Source: Zelopaecilomyces penicillatus (lineage: Eukaryota > Ascomycota > Sordariomycetes > Hypocreales > Pseudodiploosporaceae). Taken from it: a DNA stretch of 64,000 nucleotides. The first letter of the stretch is position 1; each line of letters starts with the position of its first letter. The stretch is taken from NCBI GenBank assembly GCA_005765155.1, contig VCCP01000005.1, positions 2,976,001 to 3,040,000 on the forward strand, written 5' to 3'. The translations under genes and the position numbers were made by a program. Positions 11,578 to 27,205 of the stretch are shown one piece after another. The notes under the pieces are model-generated. The model was not told the DNA's origin. It worked only from the letters and a program-made list of their open reading frames with translations, and made no database searches.

Positions 11578-11981
11578 CGGCTATAGATTCAAACTTCAAG
11601 CAAGGATAATTGTAAATAATCAGATCATGTCAATATTTTAATGGCGTCCTCGAGAATTGTTCCACCTGTCCTACAGTGATGAAAGCTATAGTTATCTTAG
11701 AGGTACTTTATATACTGAGGTCAAGCGCATGTTATATCAAGTGTAAGACAGACCGTTATATTAATATATTTAAGTTAATATTTGTAATATAAATCTAATA
11801 TTAAGATATTTATAGCTTTTTTAATTAAGTTTATTTATTTTTTATATTAATAAATAAATTAAAATATATAAATATTTATATTTATTATAATAATATAAAA
11901 TAAAAATTATTATAATTAATCTTTAAATATTAATATAAGAAATTAATAAAATTAAAATAATAAAATTAATATTAATTATTA
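11578..11981. other. 3' flank of the complex I gene and edge of the gene island
   Basis: Ordinary composition continues to about 11760, presumably the 3' UTR and downstream flank, and then drops abruptly to nearly pure A/T. No further gene or repeat was recognised in this interval. Confidence 0.6.
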
Positions 11982-13749
11982 TATATTTAAGATTTAAATC
12001 TAAGCCTTAAATATAAAGATAAGATTACTTTAATTAAGCTTTATTAATATAAAAAAAGGTATTAAAATAAAGATTTCTTTTTTCTTTAATTTATTAAATA
12101 TTATTAATATTTATTTATAATAATTATAAAGCTAGCTATATTATATTTAATAGTTTTATTTTTTATATTTTAATAAAAAAAAAGAATATATTTTTTAAAA
12201 TAAAAAAATTATTAATATTAAAATATTATTAATTTATTTTATTTATTTTTAAAGATTTATATAATTAATTATAAAAAAATAAAAAAATAAAATTTTTTAT
12301 ATAAAAATATAAATTATTAATTAAAATTATAAATTTAATAATTTAAAAAAAAACTTATTTTAAATATATATCTTTTTCTTTATTTTAATTAATTTATAAT
12401 AATAAATATATTTTTTATTTTAATTAATAATTATTTATTATAAAATTTTTATTAATAAGAATTTTATTAAGAAATATAAAAATAAATAAAATATTATCTA
12501 AAATAATATATTAATATTCTTTTAAAAATATATTAAAAAGTTTTATTTAATTAATATAATAAATTAAATATATAATTTAAATAAGCTTTTAAATATGTAA
12601 TATTAATATTTTATAATTCTTATTATAAGGATATAATTTAAATAAAATTAAAATATATTTAATAATACTTTAATAAGCTTATATATATATATATATATTT
12701 TAAATAAAGACTTATAATAATAAATAATTTAATAAAGTTTAATTTAATAAAATTAACTAAGCTCTATTATATATTTAATTATTAAATATAAGATATTTAT
12801 ATAAAATAAAGTATCTTTAAATATTAATTATATTAAGGTTATATTAAAATATTATTAAATTATTATAGTATTTAAAATATAATCTAAAGAAAGATAATTA
12901 TTTTATAAATAATAATATTTATTTAAATAAATAAATATATATTAATAATTAATAATAATATAATAAGTATAATAATTATAATAAAAGCTTATATTAAAAT
13001 AAAAAAGAATTATAAATTTGTTTTTATTAAAAATAATTATTAAGCTATAAAGTAAATCTTAATAAAGATATTTAAAAAATATTTTATATCTATTATAAAA
13101 ATTAAAAATATTAATAAATTTAATATTATTTTATTAATATTAATATTATTAAATTTAATATATTATTAAATTTTAATTTAAAAGATGAGAGTTAATTAAT
13201 TATATAATAGCTTTAAAATAAGATTAATATTAGGTTATAATAAAAAAAAAAGATTAAAACTAGATTAAATAAACTTTTATATTTAAATTTATTATTTTAA
13301 ATTTTATTATATTTATAGATATATAAATTAAATTAAAATATAAATCTAATAAAATAGATATTAAATAATTAATTTAATAATTAATATTATATTTAATCTA
13401 TATTTTATAATTATATATATTTAATATTATTATAAAATTAAATAAGGATTATATAATATATTTTATAATTAAAATATAAATAAATATTAGTAAATAAGAT
13501 TTTATTTTATTATATATATAATTCTTAAATTATTAAAAGATTTAATTTTAAGATTATTTTAAATATAATATTAATAAATTTATTTTATTAATTAAAAAAA
13601 AACTTTAAATTAAATAAATAAATAAAATAATTATAAAAAAAACTCTATTTAATTAAAATATATAAATATTATTATAATTATAAGATTTATATTAATAATA
13701 TTGATAGAAAAATAAATATAAAAGATATTTAATATAAATAAACTTCTTA
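11982..13749 (+). mobile_element. Gy-A copy 2, 5' part only
   Basis: Starts with an LTR-like stretch at about 11982-12145, then follows Gy-A copy 1 collinearly from about 1957 to 3730 (for example the shared region ending AATAAACTTCTTAT). It is even more A/T-shifted than copy 1. The collinearity stops at 13749, where a second, inverted Gy-A fragment begins. Same orientation as copy 1, so the two-gene island lies between two direct repeats of one family. Confidence 0.7.
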
Positions 13750-15990
13750 TATAATAAGCTAGTCTTATAGTTATTATAAATAAATATTAAGAATAATATT
13801 AATAAACTTATAATAAAAAAGAAATCTTTATTTTAATTCTTTTTTTATATTTATAAGGCTTAAATTAAGATTATTTTATTTTTATATCTAAAGTATAAGC
13901 TTAATATTTAAGCTTATAATATATTATCTTTCTTTTAATAAAAATTTTAGTCTTTATTTAATTATTAAATAATAAGAATCTAGAATAAATATTTTATATA
14001 TTACTTTAATAATTTAATAAAATATTCTTTATTTTTCTTTAAATTATTATTTTATATATCTTATATTTTTAATTCTTCTTTAATTAAAAGTATTATTAAT
14101 TTAAATTATATCCCTTTTAAAAAAAAAATTTATATAATAATAAATTATTTAGATTTCTTTTATATTGTTTTTTATTAATAATAAAAATAATAAATATTAT
14201 ATCTTTATTATTTAAGAATAAAAATCCCTTTAATCTTTTCTTAAATTATAATATATTATTATAATTTATAAAGACTAGTTAAAGCTAATAATGAAAGTAA
14301 TAAAAGAAAGATATAATAATTATCTAAATAAAAGTCTATAAAAAAAAAGATAAAAATAATTATATTATTAATAAAGAAAAAAAGCTAGATTTAATTAAAA
14401 ATTTAATTTCTTTATATATTTTAAAAATATTAAAATAATTTAGAATTATTTTAAAATTTTAAATAATATTTATTTAGTATTATTAGGTATTTTAAATAAA
14501 GAGAAAGAAAGGACTTCTAAAAGATAAGCCCTTATTTTCTATTCTAGCCTAGTCTGGTAGGTTAGGCTGCTTAGGCACCTTAGGTCTCATATTAGGTCTT
14601 ATAGCAGGTGAAGCTGCTATATAATAGCAGATCTGGCTGTAAGGTAATAGTAGATCAGGCTGCTAGGCTATAGCAGGTTTAGCTACTAGGTTATAATAGG
14701 TCTGGCTATTATATTAAAAACCTATTTATTTTAATATATATTTTATATAAATATAAATTTAAATAATATAGCTTTTATTTATATATATTATATTTTTTAT
14801 TTAAATTATAATTAATTATATATAGCCTTTATTTAATAAAAAGAAAAAATAAATTATTAATAATTATATTATTTTTTAAAATATTAATAAAAAATTAATT
14901 ATATTCTTTAAAAAGATTAAATTAAATTATTTTCTTTATATTATATAATTATATATAAATAATTTTAAAATATATTATCTTTTAATTAATTATATTTGTA
15001 TATTATATTATAAAATATATTCTTTTTCTAATTATTAAAATTATATTTTATTAAAAATAATACAGTTTATAATATATTTATAATACTATATATTTATATA
15101 ATATATTATAATTATATTATAATTAAAATAATAATAAAGATGTTTAATATTATAAATAAATAAATTATTTTTATTTAAAAATAATAAACTTAAATAAAAG
15201 CTTAAAGATATATATTAAAAATTATTAAAATAAAATTTATAAAAATTTATAAATATATATTTATTCTTTTATTTTTTTATTTTAAGTATTATTAATATTT
15301 TTATTTTATTATAATAATTCTATAAGATTAATCCTTTAAATTTTAAAAAATTTAATATATTTTCTTATATTAAAGTATTTTATTATAATATCTTATTATA
15401 ATATTCTTATTATGTCTTTCTTTAAACTTAATTTATATTATTTTATATAATAATAAAATAAAATATATATTCTGATTTCTTATATTTATATAAATCCTTT
15501 TAAATATATAATATTTTAAATAGCCTTTATTAATTTAAAGATAAAATTATTAAATAAAATATATAATATAATTTATATATAAAAAATAGATATAGATTTA
15601 ATAAAAAAAATAGGTTTTAATTTAATTATAAAAGAATTTTATTTATTATATAACTATTATTATTAATTTTTATTTTATTTTTATAATAATTATAAATAAT
15701 ATTAATAATATTAATATTATTTTATTATTTATAGCTTTTATATTATTTAAAATATATTTATAAAATACTTTTATATTCTTACTATAACTTTTATATAAAT
15801 CCTTAATAAAAGTAAATCTTTTTTTTTTTTAAAATATATTAATTTTAAAATATTATTTATTAATATTTATTTTATTAGATTTTTTATAAATAATATTTTT
15901 TATTAATTATTTAAAAATATCTTTTTTTATTTAATTTATTTTAAAAATATTTTTAATATATAAATAATATTAATTAAGATAAGATAAAAT
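13750..15990 (-). mobile_element. Gy-A copy 3, 3' part, inverted and inserted in copy 2
   Basis: Starts with an inverted LTR at 13750-13918 (169 bp), then aligns as reverse complement with Gy-A copy 1 from about 9108 back to about 7480, ending near 15990. It is split by the solo LTR at 14257-14736. The homologous junction in copy 1 (about 3724-3740) is uninterrupted, which supports insertion into copy 2. The other end of this copy was not found. Confidence 0.65.
14257..14736 (-). mobile_element. solo copia-type LTR, 480 bp, variant
   Basis: Reverse-oriented copy of the copia-type LTR, flanked on both sides by TATAT (14252-14256 and 14737-14741; low complexity). It contains the hairpin-unit array near 14550-14720. 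Its U5-side sequence is closer to the LTR at about 19395 than to the 475-bp type. It interrupts Gy-A copy 3. Confidence 0.75.
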
Positions 15991-18900
15991 TAATATTAAA
16001 ATATTAAATAATAAAGAATAATTAATAAATTTAAAGATTAAGATTAAAATTAGATTTAAATAATATTTATTATATATTCTAGGAATTAATTTATATAAAT
16101 AATATAATTAAATAATATATTCTTTAATAATTATAATAATATTTAAATATAATTATAAATTCTTTTAAAGTACTTTATTAAAGTATTAAAAAGTATTTAT
16201 AAATATAGCTTATTTTTATAATAATAATTATAAAATAATATAATTAATTTTATATTATATAATTAAATATACTTTATCTATAAGTATTTTTTATATTTAA
16301 TTTTTAAAAATAAGCTTTAAAAGGTTTATTTTTTATTAGATTTTAAAGAATATTAAGAATATTCTTTAGAAATTTAAAAATATAATTTAGTTTATAATAG
16401 ATTAAATAATTTATTTAATTTATATTTATCTTTTTTAAAATTTATATTTTAAAAATCTTTTAAATTTAATATATTAAATAATATAAGTTTATAATAATTA
16501 AATAATATTAAATTAAAATAAATTTAATTATTTTCTATTATCTTTATAAATAAGAATAATATAATAATATTAAAGAATTTAATATATTTATTTATTTAAA
16601 GCTATTTTATATATTATAATATTATATAAAATAATTATATTTATAAAAAAAGAAATGTTTAAGAGTTATATATAATTACTATTATATTTAATATTTATAA
16701 TTAAATAATATTTATATTAATATTTAGAAAAAAGGTTTTTAAGAATCTTATTAAAAGAAATAAAATAATTTTAATAATTAAAAAAATAAAAAAAAATTTA
16801 GAATTAAAAGATAGCTATATTAAATTAGATATAAATAAAAAATATATATTATTTATTAATTATAAATTATTACTAATATAATAAAAGGCTATATTTAAAG
16901 AATAATTATCTTTAATAAAAGATATCTTTAATTAAATAATTCTATATATTTATAAAAGAAATTTAAAATAAACTCTTATATATTTATTAAAATCCTTTCT
17001 TTTATATTATATATATCTTTATTTTATTTTTATTTATTAACTTTTAATATAAGTATTTTTATATATTATCTCTTTTAATCTTTATTATAATTTAATTATA
17101 TTTTTATTTATTTATTATATAAAAAGATATTATATAAAAAGATATTATAATAATAAAGAAATTTAAAGATTATAATATCTATCTCTTAAATAAATAATAA
17201 ATCCTTATATCTTTTAATTATTATTAATTATATATAGCTTAAAAAAGATTATTTTATAATTATAAAATTAAAAATAATAAGATTATTTAAAAAATAGGAT
17301 TTTAAATATAATCTAGTTTTATAATCCTTAAAAAGAATAATTTAATTTATTATTAATTTTCCTTTAAAACTTTAATAAAAAAATAATAATAATAAAGATA
17401 ATTATATTTATATTTATAATTTATCCCTTTTTAAATAGTTTATAAAAATAAGCTTAAAATAATTATTTAATTAAGCTTTATTATTTATTATATATATTAA
17501 AAAGAAAAAAATAAATTATTAATTTCATATTTATATTTTTATTTTATTTTAAATTATATTAAAAGATATTATTAATATTATCTTTATAAATCCTAATATT
17601 ATATATATATTTAAAAATAAAGAATAATATTATAAATATAAATATTTATTTAATTTATTATATTTATATAAATCTAATAATTAATTAATCTTTAATATCT
17701 ATAATTATATTAATAATTTAATAGAATTTTATAAAGATATATATATAATAAATATATTATTATTTAATCTATTAATTATAAAATATATATATTAAGGATT
17801 TTTTATTTAAGATTAATTTAATAAATAATTATATATATTTAATTTATTTATTATTAATTAAAGAATTTATATTAAAGAATTTATTAATTTTTAAAGATAA
17901 ATACTTTATAAATTAAATCTTTTATTTAATTTCTTATTTCTTATAATCCTATATATAAAATAAGCCTATAATTAAAAGAATAGATATCTATTATTATTTT
18001 AAATTTATCTTATAATTAAAGACTTAATTAAATATTAGTTTTATTATTATTAAATTGATAAAGACTTTAAAGGGATTATATAATCTTAAAGTAGTATATT
18101 TAATATACTTTCTATATTTTATTTATTTTATTATTAAAAGATTAATATCTTTTTAATAGGATTAATCTATATTATAATAATTTATATTAATAGAATATAT
18201 ATTATTCTAATATATTACATTATTAATAAATTAAGAATTTTAGAATACTTTAAGAATTATTATAAAGTTATTTTATAAAATCTTAATAATTAATTAATTT
18301 ATAATTAATCTATTAAAAAGGGTTTATATTTAATTTATTTATAAAATATAATATATTTTTTTATTAAAAATTATATTATATTTATAACATTTAAAAACAT
18401 CAAAGCCTTTTTATACTTAAATTTAATTAATTAATTCTTTTATTCAAAGAGTTAAAGTATTATCTTTTATTTAAATAAATAAATTATAAACAGTATTATT
18501 ATTTATTAATATTATTATTTAAAAAATAATAAATAAATCTAAATATAAGAAAGCTTTATATTTAATTTTTAATATATTTATTAATTTAATTATTAAGATT
18601 ATTATATTAGGATTTAAATTTATTATTAAAAATAATATATTATCTTTTATAAAATATTAAGATTATTATTTATAATATATTATTTTTAATTTAATAATAA
18701 TATTAAAATAAAAAGCTTTTAAAAAGAGAATTCTTAAATCTTATTTAATTATATTTATTTTAAAGGCTTTTAGTTTATTTATTTCTTTTATTATAAGGAA
18801 TGATATAAGAAAAATATTTTTATTTATATTAAATTAATATATATTAATAAGTCTGGTTAATTAGAATTATTTAAGAAATTTAAGAGATAGCTGATATTCA

Positions 18901-19394
18901 AAGAATAAATAATATATAATATTAATAAGAATATTATATAATAAGATCTTTTAAATAATAATAATAATTTAATATTTATTAAAGATTAATAAATATTAGC
19001 TTTTATAGATAATATTTAATTAAATAGTTATTAATTATTTAATAAATAATAATACATTTTTAATAAGAAAAAAGAAAATCTATTAAAAAAGAAAAAGATT
19101 TAAAAGTATAAAGTATAGCTTAATAATTTTTATATTATATCCCTTTTATTTAATTAATTAAATATAAAGAAGAATTTATAATTAAATATTTTAAAGATTT
19201 ATTTTTATAATAATTAAATATTATAAAAAAAATTAAATTATTAAGATTATTAAGATTATTAAATATCTTAATAATACTTATTTTATTAAAAGATATATAT
19301 CTTATATAAAGTATTTTAATAATTATATTTTATATTATTTTATATATTTAAATATAAAAAGGATTTTATAATAGATTAAAGATATAATTAAAAC
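15991..19394. other. AT-rich degenerate sequence, unassigned
   Basis: No frame longer than chance, and no match noticed to the named families of this window. Short stretches such as LKGLYNLK near 18075 hint at retrotransposon pol, but no catalytic motif supports that. Probably older transposon remains. Confidence 0.5.
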
Positions 19395-19865
19395 TGTTAA
19401 AATAAGTGGGTTTTTAATATAACAGCCAGACCTGTTATAATCTAGCAGTTAAACCTGCTATTGCCTTATAGCTAGACCTGCTATTATATAGCAGCTTCAC
19501 CTGCTATAAGACCTAATATAAGATCTAATATAAGACCTAAGGTGCCCAAACAGCCTGACCTGCCAGACTGGGCTAGAATAAAAAGTAAGGGCTTATCCCT
19601 TAAAATCCTTTTTTTCTCTTTATTTAAAATACCTAATAATTTTAAATAATTATTATTTAGAATTCTAAAATAATTTCAAATAATTTTAGTATTTTTTAGA
19701 TATATAAAGAAGCTGGATTTCTAGTGAAATCCTGCTTTCTTTCTTTATTAATAATATAATTATTTTTATCTTTTTTTTATAGACTTTTATTTAGATAATT
19801 ATTATATCTTTCTTTTATTATCTTAATTATTAACTCTGGCTAGCCTTTATAATAAAAGCCTTTTT
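19395..19865 (+). mobile_element. solo copia-type LTR variant
   Basis: Begins TGTTAAAATAAGTGGG and carries hairpin units (AACAG...CTGTT, AGCAG...CTGCT). It ends near CTTTATAATA; the end is uncertain by about 15 bp and no target duplication was identified. Closest to the LTR at 14257-14736, sharing GGCTAGCCTTTATA-like U5 sequence. Less AT-shifted than its surroundings. Confidence 0.65.
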
Positions 19866-20174
19866 AAAATAACTATTAATAATATAATCTAATTTAATAA
19901 ATTAGAATATTATATAGCTTGAATATACTTAATAATATTATTTTTATTTGTATAATATTAAAATTAAAATTAAAGATTATAGAAATATTAAAGGATTTAA
20001 AGGGTTTTAATATAAATAAAGTATTTAATTATAAATAAATTAAAAGAAAAAAACCTTATTTAATAATCTAATAATTAAATATTTATAAAATTAAATTAGC
20101 TTAATATAGTTATAAATATTAATATAATTAATAATAAAGATATTTTTAATATTTATTATAAGGGTTTTAATAAA

Positions 20175-20273
20175 TAAATTAAATATATCTTTTTTAATTA
20201 AAGATAATTAAAAGATAATTATATTAATTATAACTTTAAAGAATTAATTTATATAAATAAATAAGATATATTT
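20175..20273 (+). repeat. Gy-C-type LTR fragment, left of Gy-B
   Basis: Resembles the first ~100 bp of the Gy-C LTRs at 28542 and 31743 (TAAATTAAATATATC start). The match appears to continue on the other side of Gy-B at 27206, so Gy-B seems to have inserted into an older Gy-C-type LTR. The preceding stretch 19866-20174 is AT-rich and unassigned. Confidence 0.5.
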
Positions 20274-20462
20274 TATAATAATAGATTTAATTTATAATAA
20301 TTAAATAAGATAATAATAATTATATTTAAATATTATTATTATAAAAGATTATTATTTATTTTATTTATATTATAATAAGAAAGTAAAGTAAGAAATATTA
20401 TATATTTAAGGATTATATATTATTTTAGATATATATATCTTATATTTTATAATCCTATTATA
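20274..20462 (-). repeat. Gy-B LTR (left)
   Basis: 189 bp, begins TATAATAATAGATTTAATTT and ends CCTATTATA; same length and layout as 27017-27205. Confidence 0.7.
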
Positions 20463-22210
20463 AGCATTCTCTTATTATTATAAAAATAATTTAATATTAT
20501 TATATATTAAACTTTGAATATTTATTATTATTATATTATTATTAGCTTAATTATAAAATCTAATTAAATAATAATAAAATATTATTTTCTTATTTATTTA
20601 TTTATTATATTTTTATAATCTTATTTTTTTGTCTTACTTTTATATCTTTATTATTTCTATTTTTTTATTTTTTATTTTATAATATTTATTATAGTTAAAT
20701 TATTATCTTTTTATTATTCTTTTTATTATATTTTATTATTTATAAAGATAGTATTCTAAAAGAAATCCTATACTCATATTTATATTATTAAAAAACAATT
20801 TAATTAAATAAATAAAATTATAATATAAAATAAATAATATATATATTACTTTTATATTTTTTTTAGATATTAATAATAAGAAGATAAAATATAAAATAAC
20901 ACCTATAAAAATTATAAAATTATTTTATATTTTTATTAATACTTATATTAAAAGATATAAATAATATAATAAATAATTAATTTAATACTTTTTATAAATT
21001 AATAATATTATTATAGCTTTTTATTTAATAATCTTTAATATTTTTATTTAATCCTTTTATTATTATATAAAATAATACCTAAAATTTAATTAATTATTTA
21101 GATTTTTTTTTAATTTAATTAAAGATAATAAATTAGATTTTAAAAATCTATTATTTATTAAGGATAAATAATATATATTAATTAATATTTTATTAAATCT
21201 TTATTTAGCTTCTAATAATATTAAAATAATATATTATTATAAGTTTAATTTTATTATTCCTTTAAAAGAATATAATCCTATTAAAGCTATATATAACTTA
21301 TTTATTATTTTATATAAAAATACTCTTATTATTATTTAATACTAGCTTAAAAAGCTATTTAATCTAATTATAAGTTTAATAAAAATATTATTATTAAATA
21401 TTATTAATATTTTAATAATAATATATTATTAAATAATAAAGATTTATAAAAGCCTTTTTTATAAATAAATTAAATATCTAGAAAAAAGAAAAATTTATTA
21501 TTAAATAAAAATAATAAAAGCTATATTATTTAATAGATTATTCTTTATAATTATTATAAAACTATTAAAAATATAATAAATAAAAAGAATAATATTAATA
21601 ATAAACCTATTAATAAATTATTATAGTTTTCTTATATATATAAGTATATTTAATTAAGGTTTTATTATATTATTTATTTTATTTTATTTTTATTATTAAT
21701 ATTTAAACATTTATTTTATAAAAGTAATTATCTATTTATAATAAATTTAAAGATATATCTTATTATTTAAATTAAAATATAATATAATTATTATTTTATT
21801 TTATTAAATTTTTAATTTCTTTTTAATAGTTTTTTTAATAATCTTTTATAATATTTTTACTAATATTTTATTAAAAGCTATTAATATCTTTAATATATTA
21901 ATATTTTTTATTATAATCTATTATTATATTTTAAAGATTAATTCTTTTATTTAATTAAATAATATTATTTATCTTTTATTATAGTTTAGCTTTTAATTTC
22001 TTTAATTTCTCATTCTTTTTTATTTTAAAGCTTTAATATAAATAAAATATTTAAATTATTATTTTATTATTCTTTCTAAGATTTAAATAAACTAATATAA
22101 AAAATACTATAAAACCTTATATATTAATTAAATAAAGCTAGTTAATATATTTATATTTTAATAAGCTATACTATTTTAAATAAATAAATAAAATATAATA
22201 CTAGTTTATA

Positions 22211-22361
22211 TTTTATTTTTAATTTTTAATTTTTAATTTTTAATTTTTAATTTTTAATTTTTAATTTTTAATTTTTAATTTTTAATTTTTAATTTTTAAT
22301 TTTTAATTTTTAATTTTTAATTTTTAATTTTTAATTTTTAATTTTTAATTTTTAATTTTTA
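22211..22361. repeat. (TTTTTAA)n minisatellite
   Basis: A 7-bp unit TTTTTAA repeated about 21 times without interruption inside Gy-B. Confidence 0.95.
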
Positions 22362-22871
22362 ATATTAAATATAATTAAGGATTCTTATTTAAAATTTATA
22401 AATAGATATTTTATTATAGTATTTTATCTATTTAATTATAATATTCTATTAATTATTTTTTAGCCTTTTTTATATTTTAACTAGGATTTTAATATAGGAT
22501 TTAATTATAGGAATTTATATTATTTTATTATTTTTATTATTATTTTAAAATTTAAATTCTAATCTATTAAAGCCTTATATAATAAAAAGTTTTTTATTAT
22601 AGATTTTATTATTATAGATTTTATTAAATTATATATAAATTATATATAAATTATATTATATAAAATAAAGATAATTAAATTATGTTTTCTTTATTATAAA
22701 GTATTAAAGATAATATTCTAATATTTAATTTATTCTTTTTATTTAATTATTTATTTATAAATATAATTTTAATTAAATTTAATTTATAAAAATTAATTCT
22801 TAATCTAATATAATACCTTTTAATACTTTATAATATAATTCTATTTTATTATAAAATAATTTAATTAATTT

Positions 22872-23034
<163 letters not shown>

Positions 23035-26000
23035 AAATATAAGATGTATTTAAAATATTTATTAATAATGATTAATATTAAATCTATTTTCTTTTATTAA
23101 AAATTATTAATAATAATTTAATAATAAAGTTTATTAAGATTTATTTTTATATATATATAAATATTAATAAAGAATCTAAATATTTATATAATTAATAGTA
23201 TTATAGTATTATATCTTAATTAATATTATAGCTTATAATATATCTTTTAATATCTTTATTTATAAATTATTATTAAAACTTTTATTATTATAGTTTTAAA
23301 ATATAATTAATATTAAAATGTTTAAATAAAAAATTATTATAATAAAGCTAAAATAGCTTATTTTTTAAAGATATATCTTTTAAAATATAAATATAATTTT
23401 TAAATCTAATAAAGCTATAAATATCTATTAATTAATATTTAATATTATTATTATCTTTTCTTTTCTTTATAATAAATCTGCTTTTTATTAATATATGTTT
23501 TTATTATTAGATTAGATATTTTTAATAAATTCTTATAAAAATAAAAAAATATTAATATTATAAAATACCTTTTATAGAAATACTCTTTTTATTACTTTTA
23601 ATAAAACTCTTTATTTATAATTTATTATAGATTTTATTTATAAAAGAAAATCTAAATAATTCTTAAATAAAAGATTATTATTATTTTAATTAATTATAAT
23701 AAGTTCTATAAATCTATATTATAATATAGAAAATAAATTTAAATTATTTAAAGATTTATATTTATAATTTAAATATCTTAATAATATATTATAAGGTATT
23801 AATATTATATATTATTTAACTTATCTATTTTATAATTTTATTTAAGATATAAAAGATTTAAGATTTTAATACTTAAATAATATCTTTATTTATTTTATAA
23901 ATTCTTTTATATATCTTTATTAATATTAAAATAAATATATAATAATAAATATTATTTAATTAAAATAATTTAAATTAATCTTTATTAATATAAATTTTTA
24001 AGATTGAAAAACTATAATATATTATATAAAATTATTATTCTATTATATTATAATATTTATTATTATAAATCTAAATATATTAATCTTAAAATATATATAA
24101 TATTATAGATTAAAATAATAAAATAATAATATTTTTTAAAATATATTCTTAAGCTTAAAAAACCCTATTATTTAATAGGATTTAAAATAACTTTTCTTAG
24201 CTTTTTCTTATTAATATTCTTTTTTAATAAAATATTTAATAATATTATAATATTAAAATATTAATAAATAAACCTTTAATCAAAATTAAAAATCTAAAAA
24301 AGATTTATATTTTTTATAGATTTTTAGTCTTGATTATTTTATAATTATTATAATTTTATTTAGATTTATTATTATTCCTTTTAAAGATAAAATAAAATTT
24401 AAAAGTTTTATTATTTTTTTATAATATTAATACTTTTTAATTTAATATATAACTCTATAACCCTTAATCTTTATAATATTTATTTAATATATTTTATATA
24501 CATTTTATATATTTTAACAAATTTAAAAAATTATTAATATAAATAATATAGATTATATTAATTAATTTATTTAAGACTTTATAAATATAATATTAAAATA
24601 TTATTAATATATTAATTAAATTAAATAGTAATATTAGATATTTATAATATTTATAATATATTTAAAAAGTTATATTTTATTTATTTCTTTTTTTAATTTT
24701 AGTTTAATTTTAAATATTCTTAATATTAATTTTAAAGAGAATCTTATTTAAGGTCTTTATAATAAAGAATAAAGTATAATAGTTCTTTTTTATATTTCTA
24801 TTAAAACCTTAATAATCTATATATAATTTAAGGATTCTAATCTTTTTAAATATAAAAAGGATTAATACTTTTATAAGGCTTTTAAAAGCTTATATATATT
24901 AAAATAATAAATTCTTATTAAGATAATTTTATAACTTTTATAACTTTTATTAAAATAAAAAATAAATAATATTATATAATAGGTTTTTATTTAATAATAA
25001 ATTAATAATATAATCTATTATTTTATATATTAATAATATTCTAATATTATTAAATTAGAAAATATTAAGAATATTATATAATTTTAATAATAATTTATTA
25101 ATATTTTAAAACCCTTTTATATACTTTTCCTTTAATATATAAATTAATTTATTTAAATAAATAATTAAAAAAATAATTAATTTATTTTAATAAATCTTTA
25201 TAAATTTATATAATTATAATATTTTTATTTTATTTTAAACTTATTTAAATAATTAAAAACTATTATATATATTTAAATATATTTAATATTTTTATAATAT
25301 TAATATTTTAAATAGGATAGGATTTGTTTTTTTTTTTAGATTATAATTAATTCTTAAATATATATAAATAAATTCTTAAATAAACTATTTTAAATTAATA
25401 AATTTAATAAATATCTTTCAACTATTATATATATAAATTAATATTTTATTTATTATTATTAAAAAAGGAATTTCTGTTAATAAATATTGATTTTAATTTA
25501 TTTTTTCTTATAAATATTTAATTAATTAAATCTAACTTTAAATATATATTAAGATTTATATATATTTTAATAGTATTTTAATCTTTTAATTATTATTAAT
25601 ATATAAAAATAAATAATTATATTAATCTTTATCTTTTTAATGAAATTAAAAGGCTTATTTTAATTAATAATCTTTTTTTAAATTATATTTATTATTATTT
25701 TTCTAGTTTTAAAATAATTTATAATTTATTATATTTATAATACCCTATAAAGAATATCTTATTATATAATTAAAACTATTATAAAAATAATAAATAAATT
25801 TTATTAATTATAATAAATTTTCTCTTTATATTTAAGATAGGTTTAATCTTATTAATTAATTTAAGTTTATAAAATCTTTATTTTAAAATATAGGATTTAA
25901 ATAATCTCTTTTATAATGAAATAAAATCTATATATTATTAATTATTCCTTTTTTATTTATTATTATATTAATAGATTCTTTAATTATATTAGATTTATTA

Positions 26001-26340
26001 GATTTATTTAGATTTATTTTTAAATAATATATTATATTTTATTACTTTCTTTTATTATTCTTATAACTTTTTTTTATTTTATAGTGTTTTTATAACTATT
26101 CTATTATTTTAATTATTCTCTTATATATTATTAATAATTCTCTATTATTTAATTTTATATTAATCTAAATTAATAATTAAAGTTTAATAAAGCTTAATAA
26201 TATTAATTATATCTTTATAAGCTTTATATAAACCTTTTAATATTTTAAAATTAAAAAGAAATCTTATAATAATTAATTAAATTTTTATATTAAGAAATTA
26301 TATATTAAATAAGTATCTATTATTAGAAAACTAGAATTCT

Positions 26341-26436
26341 TAAATAAATATTTAATTTATATAATAAATAAATATTTAATTTATATAATAAATAAATATT
26401 TAATTTATATAATAAATAAATATTTAATTTATATAA
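26341..26436. repeat. 24-bp tandem repeat, 4 copies
   Basis: Four identical units of TAAATAAATATTTAATTTAT plus ATAA inside Gy-B. A smaller duplication of a 21-bp unit (TATATTATAATATACTTTTT and T) lies at about 26561-26602. Confidence 0.9.
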
Positions 26437-27016
26437 TAAATATATTTTAATTTAATAATATATTAATATCTTTTTATTAAGGATTTATTTAATATTTTAT
26501 ATTTAATAGCTTTTAGAATTTTTAATATATATTATTAATTATTTTATAAATCTGATTTTTTATATTATAATATACTTTTTTATATTATAATATACTTTTT
26601 TATTTATTTAAAAATAATAATCTAGATTATTTTTCTTATATTTCTGATTTTTTAATAATTCTTTATAAAATAAATAAATAATTAAAATTAATTTTATAGG
26701 CTTTTTATTATAATTAAAATTATTATTATTTTATTAGATTTTTTTAATTATATTTCTATTTAAAATATTAAAAGAAGATTATTAATTTAATATAATTATT
26801 TTTAAATAACTTTTTATTAAAATTTCTGATTATATTTTTAATCTTTTTATAATTAATAATTCTTAATTAAAGGGTTTATTTAAAATAAAAATATCTTAGT
26901 TAATATTATTTAAATATTTTAAAGATATTTTCTTTAGCTTTTATTCTTTTTATATTAAGGTTTTATATAATATAATTATATTTATATTAAATAATTATAT
27001 AAAGAAATAATCAAAT

Positions 27017-27205
27017 TATAATAATAGATTTAATTTAAAGTAATTAAATAAGATAAGAATAATTATATTTAGATATTATTATTATAAAAACTATTATTCA
27101 TTTTATTTATATTATAATAATAAAAATAAATTAAGAAGTATTATATATTTAAAAGTTATATATTATTTTAAGTATATATATCTTATATCTTATAATTCTA
27201 TTATA
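27017..27205 (-). repeat. Gy-B LTR (right)
   Basis: 189 bp, begins TATAATAATAGATTTAATTT and ends TTCTATTATA. Being the 5' LTR of a minus-strand element, it faces the presumed gag. Confidence 0.7.

Noticed and set aside
18040..18330. Copia reverse transcriptase on the plus strand
   Set aside because: LKGLYNLK resembles the copia ALYGLKQ motif, but the YxDD motif and the following segments are missing.
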